Shown: positions 7,422 to 17,035 of the stretch, one piece after another
Layout: every line of letters starts with the position of its first letter
Position numbering within the stretch: position 1 is the stretch's first letter
Source: Terriglobus sp. TAA 43
GTDB lineage: Bacteria; Acidobacteriota; Terriglobia; Terriglobales; Acidobacteriaceae
Length of the DNA: 41,438 nucleotides
Reading direction: 5' to 3'
Assembly (NCBI RefSeq): GCF_000800015.1
Contig: NZ_JUGR01000006.1
Location: 1 to 41,438, forward strand
The notes under the pieces: generated by a model
Databases searched by the model: none
Told to the model about the DNA's origin: nothing
Seen by the model: the letters and a program-made list of their open reading frames with translations, nothing else
Made by a program: the position numbers and the translations under genes

Positions 7422-8153
7422 CTAGATGCTTTTCTTGCTCATAAGCAGGAGCTTTGCGTCTTCAAGATGTTCACGCATCAACCTGGCCGCGAGGTCGCCA
7501 TCGCCACGTTCAATCGATTCCATGATCGGCTTATGGAAGGCGAGGGTGTGCTCGAGTTCGACGAGTTGTGAAGTGACCAGCATCATCTTTGCCATGGCTC
7601 GATGGATATTGTGAAACAGGCTTCCGGCAGTGCGGTTCTTCGAAGCTCTGAAAATAGCGCGGTGGAAGAGGAGGTCTGAAGAGACGAGTTTTAGCTTGTT
7701 GTCGGAGCTGTTTTCGAAATCGAGGATGGATTGCTTCAGCATGGCAATGTCGTCCGGGGTAGCGCGTTGGGCAGCGAGCCGCGCAAGACCCGGTTCCATA
7801 AGAAGGCGAAGTTCCGTCAGGTCTTCGACGGTGGTGTCGTCGAGCAAAAAAAGGAATTCAAGTGGCACTGACAAAATGGCAGCGACGTCCGAATTGAGGT
7901 AGCTACCATCGCCTACGCGTTGCGTGATGACACCTAGAATCTCGAGAACCTTGAGAGCTTGCCGGAGAGAGGAACGCGCGACTTTGAAATGAGCCGCGAG
8001 CTCTCGTTCAGGGGGGAGACGGTCGCCCAGGTTGAGCTTGCCTTCACGCAACATCTGCTGGAATCGCGTGATCACCCCTTGCGTGACGTCGTCTTTCTCC
8101 GGGCTTTGCCGCGGCAGCTGCATTTGTTTCCGTAAATACAACGCCTTTGGCAT
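7422..8153 (-). CDS. FadR-subfamily GntR transcriptional regulator (FCD domain)
   Basis: A protein of 243 residues. Residues ~22-90 are a winged helix ('GDRLPPERELAAHFKVARSS' then 'LRQALKVLEILGVITQ'), and residues ~105-235 are the all-helical FCD domain, which usually binds a metal and a carboxylic acid ligand. Probable metal-binding histidines are those in 'DLLFHRAIF', 'LAFHKPI' and 'LMREHLEDA'. The gene diverges from the carbohydrate operon. Members of this subfamily repress uronate, aldonate and organic-acid genes and bind sites of the form TnGTnnnACnA; two close matches lie in the intergenic region. It is therefore the likely specific regulator of the operon. The start at ATG 8153 lacks a strong ribosome site; ATG at residue 11 is an alternative. 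Confidence 0.9.
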   Translation of the reverse strand: MPKALYLRKQMQLPRQSPEKDDVTQGVITRFQQMLREGKLNLGDRLPPERELAAHFKVARSSLRQALKVLEILGVITQRVGDGSYLNSDVAAILSVPLEFLFLLDDTTVEDLTELRLLMEPGLARLAAQRATPDDIAMLKQSILDFENSSDNKLKLVSSDLLFHRAIFRASKNRTAGSLFHNIHRAMAKMMLVTSQLVELEHTLAFHKPIMESIERGDGDLAARLMREHLEDAKLLLMSKKSI

Positions 8154-8238
8154 GAGGGAATGATGCTGGATGGTTCGAGGCTACGTCAACGCTCATCGGG
8201 GAGCACATTCTGTTGCGTCAAAAAGCGTCGCAAAAGAG

Positions 8239-8269
8239 TTGACGAACATTGTGAATTGGTAGTACCTTT
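8239..8269 (+). promoter_or_regulatory. Distal copy of the promoter-operator module
   Basis: TTGACG at 8239-8244 is followed after 9 bp by AATTGGTAGTACCTTT at 8254-8269. The core GGTA-G-TACC is palindromic and matches five of six fixed positions of the FadR-type operator TnGTnnnACnA. A -10-like TACCTT is 18 bp from the -35 and lies inside the operator, so bound regulator would block the polymerase. Confidence 0.6.
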
Positions 8270-8337
8270 CCGGACCCTGTAGTTGTAAGCAGTTTATTTT
8301 GAGTTGTATGCGGGAGAAATTAAAACGCAATGTGGCG

Positions 8338-8369
8338 TTGACAAGCTTGGAAAATTGGTAGTACCTTTG
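8338..8369 (+). promoter_or_regulatory. Proximal copy of the promoter-operator module
   Basis: TTGACA at 8338-8343, a 9-bp gap, then AATTGGTAGTACCTTT at 8353-8368: the same arrangement as the distal copy, 99 bp further on. The -35 here is a perfect sigma70 hexamer, so this is probably the main promoter of the receptor operon. The leader to the ATG at 8429 would be about 55 nt. Confidence 0.65.
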
Positions 8370-8428
8370 CCGCCGTTCAACAGGGAAGAGGGCGAACGTT
8401 GCCTGGAGTCCCGCTTCGGAGGTGGGGT

Positions 8429-11400
8429 ATGCAGGGTAATCAGAGCTTGATGTTACGGGGTGTCTTCACGAAGTCGTTGGCGGTGCTTGCTGTGTCTGCG
8501 GGCGTATTGCACGCCCAGGTAGAGCAGGGCAGGTTTGTGGGTCGTGTGACGGATCCTCATGGTGCAGTCGTACCGGGTGTGACTGTGACGGTGCGCAATG
8601 TAGAAACCAACATCACTCAGACGGGCGTGACGAACGATTCTGGCGAATATGTGGTCACTCCAATTCCCGCAGGCAATTATTTGATTTCGGTGACGGCTAC
8701 GGGGTTCAGCAGGGCGACCACGAAAACCATTGAAGTGCAGGTTGGGCAGATCGTACGGCAAGATGTTGCGCTGACGCTCGGCGCCATCACGGAAGTGGTG
8801 GAAGTGAATACCACCGCGCCGCTGTTGTCTACGGACTCAGCGACATCGGGTCAGGTAATCACGAACCAGCAACTCACGGAACTGCCTCTGAACGGACGCG
8901 GGTTCTATCAGCTTGCCAGTCTTACACCGGGTGCTGCTTTGCTGCCGCCAACAGGCAACTCGTTGGCAATCCGTCCTGAGGTGGTGAACGGAAATGTGAT
9001 CAGCGGCATCCGCGGGAGTGCAACATCGTTCTTGCTGGATGGTGTGGACGTGAGCGAACAGCATCAGGGCGGTACGTTCATCCAAACGTCGATTGATGCT
9101 CTGCAGGAGTTCTCGGTGCAGCAGAGCCCGTATTCGGCTGAGTTCAATCGCGGTGGCGCATTCTTCAATGCGACTACGAAGTCCGGAACAAACCGTCTCC
9201 ATGGAACGCTGTTTGAGTTCATCCGTAACGATGCTCTGGATGCCAAGCGGTACTTCCTACCTACGACACAGCGCAAGCAAAAGCTACGTCGTAACCAGTT
9301 TGGTGGCAATATTGGTGGTCCGATTCGAATACCGAGACTCTATGACGGGCGTGACCGATCGTTTTTCTTTTTCAACTATGAAGGATTGAGGCTCACAAGC
9401 GGCCAGCCCTTCACGGGAGTTGTGCCTTCGGATAACCAGCGCAACGGCATCTTTACGCGGAACATTTATGACCGCACGAATCTGGTGAACGGTGTACCGC
9501 AGCAGTTTCAGAACAACACAATTCCGGCAAACAGAATTACGGCGCAAGCGCGACAGATCCAGGAGTTTATTCCACGGCAGAACACCGGTGCTGGGACGTT
9601 CAGCTACGCCGGGAATCAGACGATTCGCTTTGACCAGTTCATCACGCGTCTTGATCATCAGATCACCCCGAAAAACCGCATCTCCGCACGTTGGGTATAT
9701 GTGAAGCAGGGGGATGTCGATCCGAACTTTGCGCCTTCCTTGCGCACTGCCAGTCTCACATCGTGGGGACAGGACATTGATGCGAGTTTAACCAGCAATG
9801 TGGGCAGTACGATGGTGAACGAACTGCGTTCACACTTCTTGCCGAGCCACGTGCGCCTGACGGCGTTCCTGCAGGGAACAGACTTCAATGGTCAGTTTGG
9901 TGTGACAGGCTTTAACGACCTGTTGCGGCCTGGAGCAGGTGGAGCGTTCCCAGATTACATCTGGAGCGGGTACAACTCAGTCCAGGGGCAGGGCTTCGAT
10001 CAGCGTCCGAAATCCCAAGACCGCAAGGCATGGGAGATTGCAGACAATTTCACGATCCTGCGCGGTAAGCACTCGTTCAAACTTGGAACGTTGATCCGTT
10101 ACTACCAGTGGATTGGTTTTGACAGCGGCAACTATGCCGGACAATTCAACTTCAACGGGAATGCCTCAAACAATGCAACGACAGCAACAGCTGCATCTGC
10201 GAATTCCGGCGATGCATATGCAGACTTCTTGTTGGGCTATCCGTCTGCGGTTACGCGTTCGTATCCTGCGGCCAATTTTGGCGGACAGGGGTGGTATCGG
10301 CAGTTCTTCTTTCAGGATGACTATCGTGTAAGCGATCGTCTGACCCTGAACCTTGGACTTCGGTATGAGTATTCACCCTGGTTGAGCGGTTATAAAGGGC
10401 AGGTTGGCACATTCGATCCTACGCGACCGAAACCGATCATCGTATCGGGCAGCGAGGCTATACCGGATCTGAGTGCGCAACCTGTGGCTCCGCGTGCCTA
10501 CCAGGTATTCGGGCAATACATCACGACCAGCAGCCAGGCAGGATTGCCCTCGACGATTACATATCCGGATAAGAAGCAGTTTGCGCCGCGTGTGGGCCTG
10601 GCGTTTCAGGTCTCCGAGAAGACAGTGTTGCGAGCGGGCTTCGGTATCTTCTATGAACCGGAAGGCACCAGCGGCCGTGTGAACCTCAACATGCTGCCGT
10701 ACCGCTTGGTCGAGACGCAGAACCAGACGCAGAACGTAACTCCAACACGCACTTTGGAGAACTTCTTCCTGGGCAATCCGCTTGGATCGATTACAGCCAA
10801 TCCCAGTCTGAATCCGGCGCGGATTTATGCGAGCATGGGTGCCAACTATCACTACAGCCTGAATGTGCAACACCAACTCTCAAGCAAGGACGTATTCGAG
10901 ATTGGCTATGTAGCAAATCGTGGTATCCACCTGAGCGCGACAAACAGTTTCAACGATCCAGCGCCCGGACCGGGTACGATCCAGACGCGGCGCCCTTATA
11001 CGCAATGGAGCGGCATTTCGTATCAGACACAGGACATGAACGGCAATTACGCCTCGTTGCAGGCAAAGTATGATCACCGCTTCAGCCACGGGTTCAGCAC
11101 ATTGGTGGCCTATACCTATTCCAAATGGCTCCAGTATCAGCAACAGCCCTCGCTGGGCGGTGTACAGGGATACGAATATTCTCTGTCGCCTTCAGACGTA
11201 ACGCATAACCTCGCAATCAGCGGAACATTCCAGGTTCCGGTGGGACATAATCGCAAGTTCCTTAGCAATAGCAATGCGTTTGTCAATGCAGTCGTGGGTG
11301 GATGGCAGTTGCAGACCATCAATGTGCTGCGCAGTGGAACGCCCTATACACCGGTGGTTTCAGGAGATATCGCAAACACCGGCGTAGGCGGACAACGGCC

Positions 11401-11785
11401 CGACCTGAGTGGGGTTTCCACGCCAGGTTATACGAAGACATTGTCAGCCTGGTTCGATAAGGGCCGGTACATCGTAGCGAATCGCGCTCCGAACGGAACT
11501 GTCGGAGGAGCAGCGCGGACGGGAAACGACGTCTACCGTTATGGTCAGGTTCGTGCCAATACATTGCGGTCAGACTTGTACCGGCAGTTCGACGCGTCCG
11601 TCTTCAAGAACTTCAACATGCCGCATGAGAGCACGCTATCGTTCCGTGCGGAAGTCTTCAATGTGCCCAATACGCCAAGTTTTGGCGCACCGAATTCAAC
11701 CATCGATGCAGCAGCCGGAGGCACGATTACGACGACGTCAAATAACTCTCGTAATCTGCAGTTTGCATTGAAGTACATCTTCTAA
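8429..11785 (+). CDS. TonB-dependent receptor, Oar-like, with carboxypeptidase-regulatory-like domain
   Basis: A protein of 1118 residues. The ATG at 8429 has GGAGGTGG at 8418-8425; an upstream TTG is less likely. The order is: signal peptide ending near 'AGVLHAQ', a beta-sandwich carboxypeptidase-regulatory-like domain ('GRFVGRVTDPHGAVVPGVTV'), a plug ('LPLNGRGFYQLASLTPGA' and 'GSATSFLLDGVDVSEQHQGG'), then a very large outer-membrane beta barrel ending in '...LQFALKYIF' with the usual terminal Phe. Such proteins import oligosaccharides or other large ligands across the outer membrane using TonB energy. No SusD-like partner is present, as is usual in Acidobacteriota. As first gene of the operon with two glycosidases, its ligand is probably a xylan- or uronate-related oligosaccharide. 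Confidence 0.93.
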   Translation: MQGNQSLMLRGVFTKSLAVLAVSAGVLHAQVEQGRFVGRVTDPHGAVVPGVTVTVRNVETNITQTGVTNDSGEYVVTPIPAGNYLISVTATGFSRATTKTIEVQVGQIVRQDVALTLGAITEVVEVNTTAPLLSTDSATSGQVITNQQLTELPLNGRGFYQLASLTPGAALLPPTGNSLAIRPEVVNGNVISGIRGSATSFLLDGVDVSEQHQGGTFIQTSIDALQEFSVQQSPYSAEFNRGGAFFNATTKSGTNRLHGTLFEFIRNDALDAKRYFLPTTQRKQKLRRNQFGGNIGGPIRIPRLYDGRDRSFFFFNYEGLRLTSGQPFTGVVPSDNQRNGIFTRNIYDRTNLVNGVPQQFQNNTIPANRITAQARQIQEFIPRQNTGAGTFSYAGNQTIRFDQFITRLDHQITPKNRISARWVYVKQGDVDPNFAPSLRTASLTSWGQDIDASLTSNVGSTMVNELRSHFLPSHVRLTAFLQGTDFNGQFGVTGFNDLLRPGAGGAFPDYIWSGYNSVQGQGFDQRPKSQDRKAWEIADNFTILRGKHSFKLGTLIRYYQWIGFDSGNYAGQFNFNGNASNNATTATAASANSGDAYADFLLGYPSAVTRSYPAANFGGQGWYRQFFFQDDYRVSDRLTLNLGLRYEYSPWLSGYKGQVGTFDPTRPKPIIVSGSEAIPDLSAQPVAPRAYQVFGQYITTSSQAGLPSTITYPDKKQFAPRVGLAFQVSEKTVLRAGFGIFYEPEGTSGRVNLNMLPYRLVETQNQTQNVTPTRTLENFFLGNPLGSITANPSLNPARIYASMGANYHYSLNVQHQLSSKDVFEIGYVANRGIHLSATNSFNDPAPGPGTIQTRRPYTQWSGISYQTQDMNGNYASLQAKYDHRFSHGFSTLVAYTYSKWLQYQQQPSLGGVQGYEYSLSPSDVTHNLAISGTFQVPVGHNRKFLSNSNAFVNAVVGGWQLQTINVLRSGTPYTPVVSGDIANTGVGGQRPDLSGVSTPGYTKTLSAWFDKGRYIVANRAPNGTVGGAARTGNDVYRYGQVRANTLRSDLYRQFDASVFKNFNMPHESTLSFRAEVFNVPNTPSFGAPNSTIDAAAGGTITTTSNNSRNLQFALKYIF

Positions 11786-11814
11786 CAAGAGCACCAAGAC
11801 AGGAGTGAGAGCAC

Positions 11815-13569
11815 ATGCAGCAATGGCAAATGATCACGATGCGCGGTGGCGCACAGACGCGGATAGCGGTGGCAGCGGGATTGGTGCTCGGAGCAATGTC
11901 TGCGATGGCGCAGGGTACGATTCCTGTACTGCCGCCACCGTCTGCTGGCAAGCCGGTAAACATTACGGTGGATCTAAGCAAGACGGTGGGCGCGTACAAG
12001 CCGATCTATAGCTGGTTTGGCTATGACGAAGGCAACTACACCACACAACGTGACGGCAAGGTGTTGCTGAAAGAACTGCACGACCTGAGCCCTGTGCCTG
12101 TGTACATCCGTGCGCATCACCTGCTAACCAGCGGTGATGGCGTACCGGAACTGAAGTGGAGTTCCACCAACGTATACACAGAAGACGCAAACGGCAAGCC
12201 CGTGTACAGCTTCAAGATACTCGATGAGATTTTTGATGAGTACAAGGCGGCAGGTGTGCGGCCAATGGTGGAACTCGGCTTTATGCCTAAGGACCTGGCT
12301 GCGGATGTACCGGGCCGTGACGTTCCGTACCAGGTGCACTATCCAAAGAGCGCGATCAGCGGGAAAAGTAATAACCCTCCAAAGGACTACGCCAAGTGGG
12401 GTGAACTTGCGCGCGTGGTGACAGCGCACTTTGTGGAGAGGTATGGCCGTGAGACGGTGAAGCAGTGGTACTTCGAAGTGTGGAACGAGCCGGATATCGA
12501 CTACTGGCACAGCACACCGGAAGACTACTGGAAGTTGTATGACTATGCCGTCGCGGGTGTGCGCGCGGCGTTGCCAGAGGCTAAGGTAGGCGGGCCAGCA
12601 ACCACGAGCCCGCGTAATCCCAAGGCCTACACGTATCTCAAAAACTTTCTTGAGCATGTGAACTCTGGCAAGAGCGCAGCAAATGGCAAAGCTCTCCCCA
12701 TGGACTTCATCTCGTTTCACGCGAAGGGAGCGCCGAAGATTGTAGACGGCAAAGTGACGATGGGCGTGTCAAGCGAGTTGCAGGACACGGATCATGGCTT
12801 CCAGTTAATTTCGACGTTTCCAAAACTCCGCAACCTGCCAATCATCATCAGTGAGGCGGACCCCGAGGGGTGCGCTGCGTGTTCCAGCAAAGTGAATCCA
12901 GCGAACAACTATCGCAATGGAACACTGTACCCGGCATATACAGCGTCGGCTTACAAGCGTTTGTTTGAACTGCAGGATAAGTACAAAGTGAACCTGCTGA
13001 GCATGTTGAGCTGGTCCTTTGAATTTGAGAACAAAGATTATTTCGAGGGCTTCCGTTCGCTTTCAACCAATGGAGTGAACAAGCCAGTTCTGAACTTCTT
13101 TCGGATGGCGGCTCTGATGTCGGGCAATCGTGTTGCGACAACAAGCACGGGAGGTCTGTCGCTGGACGCGATTGTTCAGAACGGCGTGCGTGGCGAATCC
13201 GATGTGGATGCGTTTGCAACCAAAGCCGCGGACAGCTCGGCGGCCGTGATGCTGTGGAACTACCACGATGTGGAGGGTGCCGGGCCAGTGGTGCCAACCT
13301 CTGTCGCTGTGAGCGGTTTGCCCGCTGGAGCCAACCGTGTGCTGGTGACGCACTATCGCATTGACGACACGCATAGCAATGCATACACCGTGTGGAAGGC
13401 AATGGGCTCTCCGCAGAACCCAACGACGGAGCAGTACCAAAAGCTGCAGGCCGTGGATGGTTTGGAATTGCTTGCGTCGCCGGAGTGGGTGGATGCGAAC
13501 AACGGCACAGTAACGCTGAACACAGAGATGCCGCGGCAGAGCATTTCTCTTGTCACGTTGAAGTGGTAG
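11815..13569 (+). CDS. GH39-family glycosidase (beta-xylosidase-like), exported
   Basis: A protein of 584 residues with a signal peptide ending at 'AMSAMAQ'. AGGAG lies about 10 bp before the ATG. The (beta/alpha)8 domain carries the clan GH-A acid/base Glu225 in 'WYFEVWNEPD' and a probable nucleophile Glu347 in 'LPIIISEADP', both in the positions expected for GH39. A C-terminal beta domain follows from about residue 440. GH39 members are mostly beta-1,4-xylosidases, with some alpha-L-iduronidases and arabinosidases, so the exact specificity is open. It is the second gene of the operon, 29 bp after the receptor, and would trim imported oligosaccharides in the periplasm. Confidence 0.88.
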   Translation: MQQWQMITMRGGAQTRIAVAAGLVLGAMSAMAQGTIPVLPPPSAGKPVNITVDLSKTVGAYKPIYSWFGYDEGNYTTQRDGKVLLKELHDLSPVPVYIRAHHLLTSGDGVPELKWSSTNVYTEDANGKPVYSFKILDEIFDEYKAAGVRPMVELGFMPKDLAADVPGRDVPYQVHYPKSAISGKSNNPPKDYAKWGELARVVTAHFVERYGRETVKQWYFEVWNEPDIDYWHSTPEDYWKLYDYAVAGVRAALPEAKVGGPATTSPRNPKAYTYLKNFLEHVNSGKSAANGKALPMDFISFHAKGAPKIVDGKVTMGVSSELQDTDHGFQLISTFPKLRNLPIIISEADPEGCAACSSKVNPANNYRNGTLYPAYTASAYKRLFELQDKYKVNLLSMLSWSFEFENKDYFEGFRSLSTNGVNKPVLNFFRMAALMSGNRVATTSTGGLSLDAIVQNGVRGESDVDAFATKAADSSAAVMLWNYHDVEGAGPVVPTSVAVSGLPAGANRVLVTHYRIDDTHSNAYTVWKAMGSPQNPTTEQYQKLQAVDGLELLASPEWVDANNGTVTLNTEMPRQSISLVTLKW

Positions 13570-13590
13570 CAGCACAAGGGCGGCGTAAAC

Positions 13591-14832
13591 ATGGAACGCA
13601 AATGGTACTTCGTGCTGTTGGTGGCGGCAGCAATTGCGATCAGCTACTTCGATCGGCAAACGCTGCCTGTCGCCATTGCTTCGATTCAGCACAACATACC
13701 CGTGAGCAATGCGCAGTTCAGCTATCTGCAAACGGCGTTCCTGCTGTCGTATGCCGCAATGTATATGGTGGGTGGTCGGTTGCTGGATCGCCTGGGGACG
13801 CGGCGTGGGTTTCTGTTGATCATGACGTGGTGGTCCCTGGCTTGCGCTCTGCATGGACTGGCAGCAGGACTTACATTGCTGTTGGCTGCGCGCTTTCTGC
13901 TCGGTGGTGGTGAGGGCGGCGCGTTTCCTGCTGCTTCACGTGTGGTGGCGGAGTGGATCCCGGCGCATGAACGTTCCACTGCAATGGGATTGATCAATGC
14001 GGGAACGGCAGTGGGATCTGTACTGGCGCCTCCTGTAATTGGTTACATCCTGTTGCACAGCGGTTGGCGCACAGTCTTCGTGGTGGCGGGTGCGACAGGG
14101 CTCGCTTGGGTGGCGTGGTGGACGGTGGCATATCGGGACAACTCCGCCACCATGAGTATCAATACGGTGGAGGCGCGCATCGCGGGAGTGCGCGTAGCCT
14201 GGCTGGACGTGATCCGCCAACGTAACGTGCAGATGTTCGTCTTCGCCAAGTTTATGAGCGATTCCGCTTGGTATTTCCTGCTGTTCTGGTTGCCGAAGTA
14301 TCTGTATGACGCACGTGGGTTTGATGTGAAGCAGGTGAGTTATTACGCGTGGATACCGTATGCGGCGAGTGGCGTGGGCAGCTTTCTGGGCGGCTGGTTC
14401 TCGTCCTATCTTTTGCGGCGCGGGCAGACTTTGAATCGTGCACGCAAGATTGCGCTAGGGCTGTGCGCCGCAGGCATGCCTGTAGTGATGCTGGTTTCTG
14501 TAACGCCGGTGAAGGTTGCAATCCTGCTGTTCAGCATTGCCTTCTTCTGTCAGCAGGCGTGGTCGGGGTTGATCATGACGCTGCCTACCGATATCTTCCC
14601 GTTGTCATTGGTGGGTACCGTGGCCGGATTAATTGGCTTCGGTGGCGCCATTGGCGGCGCAATCTTCGGCCTTGTTGCTGGCTACTTGCTGGAACACGGC
14701 TTCACGTATGCAACGCTCTTTGTGCTGGTGGGCAGTTTCCACCTAATCGGCTTTCTGGCCATCGTCTTGTTTGCTGGCCCGATTCAACCTCTTCGCTCTA
14801 CAGAATTACAAGCTATTGAAGGTGACGCATGA
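13591..14832 (+). CDS. MFS transporter of the anion:cation symporter family (hexuronate/aldonate type)
   Basis: A protein of 413 residues with about 12 hydrophobic segments. The first span reads 'AAAIAISYFDRQTLPVAIAS', with the Asp-Arg pair typical of ExuT/GudP/DgoT carriers. 'GGRLLDRLGTRRG' is the loop 2-3 signature of the superfamily, and 'FLLGGGEGGAFPAASRVVAE' matches the fourth-span region of this family. Relatives bring in hexuronates, galactonate or glucarate with protons. Its stop codon overlaps the next gene's start (ATGA), so translation is coupled to the dehydratase. This supports an acidic sugar as the internal substrate of the pathway. Confidence 0.9.
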   Translation: MERKWYFVLLVAAAIAISYFDRQTLPVAIASIQHNIPVSNAQFSYLQTAFLLSYAAMYMVGGRLLDRLGTRRGFLLIMTWWSLACALHGLAAGLTLLLAARFLLGGGEGGAFPAASRVVAEWIPAHERSTAMGLINAGTAVGSVLAPPVIGYILLHSGWRTVFVVAGATGLAWVAWWTVAYRDNSATMSINTVEARIAGVRVAWLDVIRQRNVQMFVFAKFMSDSAWYFLLFWLPKYLYDARGFDVKQVSYYAWIPYAASGVGSFLGGWFSSYLLRRGQTLNRARKIALGLCAAGMPVVMLVSVTPVKVAILLFSIAFFCQQAWSGLIMTLPTDIFPLSLVGTVAGLIGFGGAIGGAIFGLVAGYLLEHGFTYATLFVLVGSFHLIGFLAIVLFAGPIQPLRSTELQAIEGDA

Positions 14833-16001
14833 AGATCACAGAAGTCCGAACACGTGTTGTTCAATGGGAAGGTAAGACTGTTCCCCTGCCTCCACACTTT
14901 TGCACAAACCCCATGGACCTCGTGGCGTTCCGTCAGGCGTCCATGGGGAACTTTGCCTTTCATAACTGGTTGCTGGTGGAGATCTTCACAGACAGCGGTT
15001 TGGTTGGCATCGGCAATGCGGCACTGTCGCCCATGGTGACGAAGCAACTGATCGACATCTACCTGAAGCCGCTGCTGCTGGGCGCTGATCCGTGGGATGT
15101 GGAATACCTATGGCAGCAGATGTACCGTCGCACACTTGCGTTTGGTCGCAAAGGGGTGGCTTTGACTGCGATCTCTGCTGTAGACATCGCGCTGTGGGAT
15201 TTGATGGGCAAAGACGCAAAACAGCCTGTGTTCCGACTGTTAGGCGGCCGTACGAAAGACCGTATTCCCGTATACGCAAGCAGACTGTATGCCATGCCGA
15301 TTCCAGAGCTTCGTGCTGAGGCGCAGAAGTATAAGGACGAAGGCTACCAGATGATGAAACTGCGTTTCGGCTGGGGCCCACTGGATGGAGCTGCAGGTAT
15401 GCAGAAGAATCTGGAGCTTGTGCGCAACGTACGTGAAGTTGTCGGCGATGGTGTGGACATTATGACGGATGCATATATGGGCTGGTCGCTGGACTATGCG
15501 AAGCGCATGCTGCCGTTGCTCGAACCGTTCAATCTGCGCTGGCTGGAAGAGCCAGTGATTCCGGATGACACGCGCGGTTATGCCAAGTTGAAAGAGTATG
15601 GACGTGTGCCCATTGCGGGCGGTGAGCATGAGTTCACCATCTTCGGCTTCCGTGAGTTGCTGGAGACGAATGCTGTCGATTACATCCAGTTCGATACGAA
15701 CCGTGTGGGTGGTATCAGCCAGGCCCGCAAGATTTCAGCATTGGCGGAGAGCTTCCAGATTCCAGTGGTTCCGCATGCAGGCCAGATGCACAACTATCAC
15801 GTGGTGATGGCTAGCTTGAACTCTCCAATTGCTGAGTTCTTTCCCAAGGTCGATGTCGAGGTTGGCAACGAACTGTTCTGGTACATCTTCGATGGTGAAT
15901 CGATCCCTGAGAACGGATACATCAATCTGGATGAAAACACGCCGGGGCTTGGGCTCACCGTGAACGAGGAATCGCTGAAGCGCTTCCGGATCATTGAATA
16001 G
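14829..16001 (+). CDS. Enolase-superfamily sugar acid dehydratase (rhamnonate dehydratase-like)
   Basis: A protein of 390 residues of the mandelate racemase group. Mg2+ ligands are readable as Asp214 ('IMTDAYM'), Glu240 ('RWLEEP') and Glu266 ('AGGEHEF'). The catalytic dyad is His316 ('VVPHAGQ') with Asp289 ('QFDTNRVGG'). The second-strand lysine motif KxK is not present, and the stretch 'FGWGPLDGAAGMQKN' aligns by eye with the rhamnonate dehydratase subgroup rather than with galactarate or glucarate dehydratases. It should remove water from an aldonate to give a 2-keto-3-deoxy acid. The substrate may be L-rhamnonate, L-lyxonate or another aldonate; the name is by similarity only. It overlaps the transporter gene by 4 bp. 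Confidence 0.87.
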   Translation: MKITEVRTRVVQWEGKTVPLPPHFCTNPMDLVAFRQASMGNFAFHNWLLVEIFTDSGLVGIGNAALSPMVTKQLIDIYLKPLLLGADPWDVEYLWQQMYRRTLAFGRKGVALTAISAVDIALWDLMGKDAKQPVFRLLGGRTKDRIPVYASRLYAMPIPELRAEAQKYKDEGYQMMKLRFGWGPLDGAAGMQKNLELVRNVREVVGDGVDIMTDAYMGWSLDYAKRMLPLLEPFNLRWLEEPVIPDDTRGYAKLKEYGRVPIAGGEHEFTIFGFRELLETNAVDYIQFDTNRVGGISQARKISALAESFQIPVVPHAGQMHNYHVVMASLNSPIAEFFPKVDVEVGNELFWYIFDGESIPENGYINLDENTPGLGLTVNEESLKRFRIIE

Positions 16002-16006
16002 GGAGA

Positions 16007-17035
16007 ATGATGATGCGGCTGGTGCAGATCGCAAATGGAACAGAGCGGCGCGTAGCGATAGTGATTGAGCCAGAGCTTGTGCTGCTGAGCGATGTGAGGT
16101 CAACATACATACTGGCGCGGCGTGCACTGGAGTTGCAGAAGGACATCACTGCACTGGCACAGTCACTTGGTAGTGATGATGTGTTGCGGTATGACGAGGT
16201 GTATTCCGGCAAATCGTCATGGCGTTTGCTTGCGCCGATCGATGTGCCTGGAGATCCACAGAAGATGCTGGTTTCCGGTACAGGATTGACGCATCTGGGC
16301 AGTGCGCGCGAACGACAGGCGATGCATGCGACTGCGGGCACCGTACAGGAAGAGATTGATGAAGCAAAAATGACGGACAGCATGCGCATGTTCGAGTGGG
16401 GACGTCGCAACGGCAGGCCTGCTGCCGGTAGCATCGGGATCGCTCCGGAATGGTTCTACAAGGGAGATGGATCGGTACTTGTTGCACCCGGTGGTGCTCT
16501 AACGATTCCAGGACACGCAGAAGACGGTGGCGAGGAAGCTGAAGTCGCAACGGTATACGTCATTGCTGCTAACGGCACGCCGCACCGCATTGGTATGACA
16601 ACGGGCAATGAGTTTTCCGATCACGTATTTGAACGCAAGAACTATCTGAATCTTGCGGGATCGAAGCTGCGGCAGTGCAGCCTAGGGCCGGAGTTAGTAA
16701 TAGGGCAGCCCTTCGAAGATGTGCGTGGGCACGTGCGCGTTTTGCGTGGTACTGAGACGGTGTGGGAGAAGGATATTCGCACGGGCGAAGAAAACATGGC
16801 ACACAGTTTGGCCAACATGGAGCATCACCACTTTAAATTTGCAGGCCATCGGCAGGCTGGCATGGTGCATGTGCATTTTCTTGGCGCAGACGCACTGTCG
16901 TTCGGCAGCAATGTGCGATTGGGCGAGGGCGACGTCGCAGAGGTGCAGTTTGATGGCTTCGGACGCGCTCTGCGTAATTCGATACGCGTGGAGGAAGCAC
17001 TGACAGCGCCGGTGCAGGTTGCCGTGATGCGTTGA
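16007..17035 (+). CDS. Fumarylacetoacetate hydrolase-family protein, AraD1/GguC-like
   Basis: A protein of about 342 residues that begins with three consecutive ATGs; the third (16013) has the best distance (7 bp) from GGGAG at 16001-16005, so the true protein is probably 340 residues. Family marks are 'LVSGTGLTHLGSARERQAMH', 'PEWFYKGDGSVLVAPGG', 'EDGGEEAEVATVYVI' with the metal-binding acidic residues, and 'MTTGNEFSDHVFERKNYLN'. This closely recalls AraD1/GguC proteins found in pentose and aldonate clusters. Characterised relatives act on 2-keto-3-deoxy acids or hydrolyse 2,4-diketo-3-deoxy acids to pyruvate plus a hydroxyacid. It follows the dehydratase by 5 bp and probably takes the next or next-but-one step. 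Confidence 0.88.
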   Translation: MMMRLVQIANGTERRVAIVIEPELVLLSDVRSTYILARRALELQKDITALAQSLGSDDVLRYDEVYSGKSSWRLLAPIDVPGDPQKMLVSGTGLTHLGSARERQAMHATAGTVQEEIDEAKMTDSMRMFEWGRRNGRPAAGSIGIAPEWFYKGDGSVLVAPGGALTIPGHAEDGGEEAEVATVYVIAANGTPHRIGMTTGNEFSDHVFERKNYLNLAGSKLRQCSLGPELVIGQPFEDVRGHVRVLRGTETVWEKDIRTGEENMAHSLANMEHHHFKFAGHRQAGMVHVHFLGADALSFGSNVRLGEGDVAEVQFDGFGRALRNSIRVEEALTAPVQVAVMR

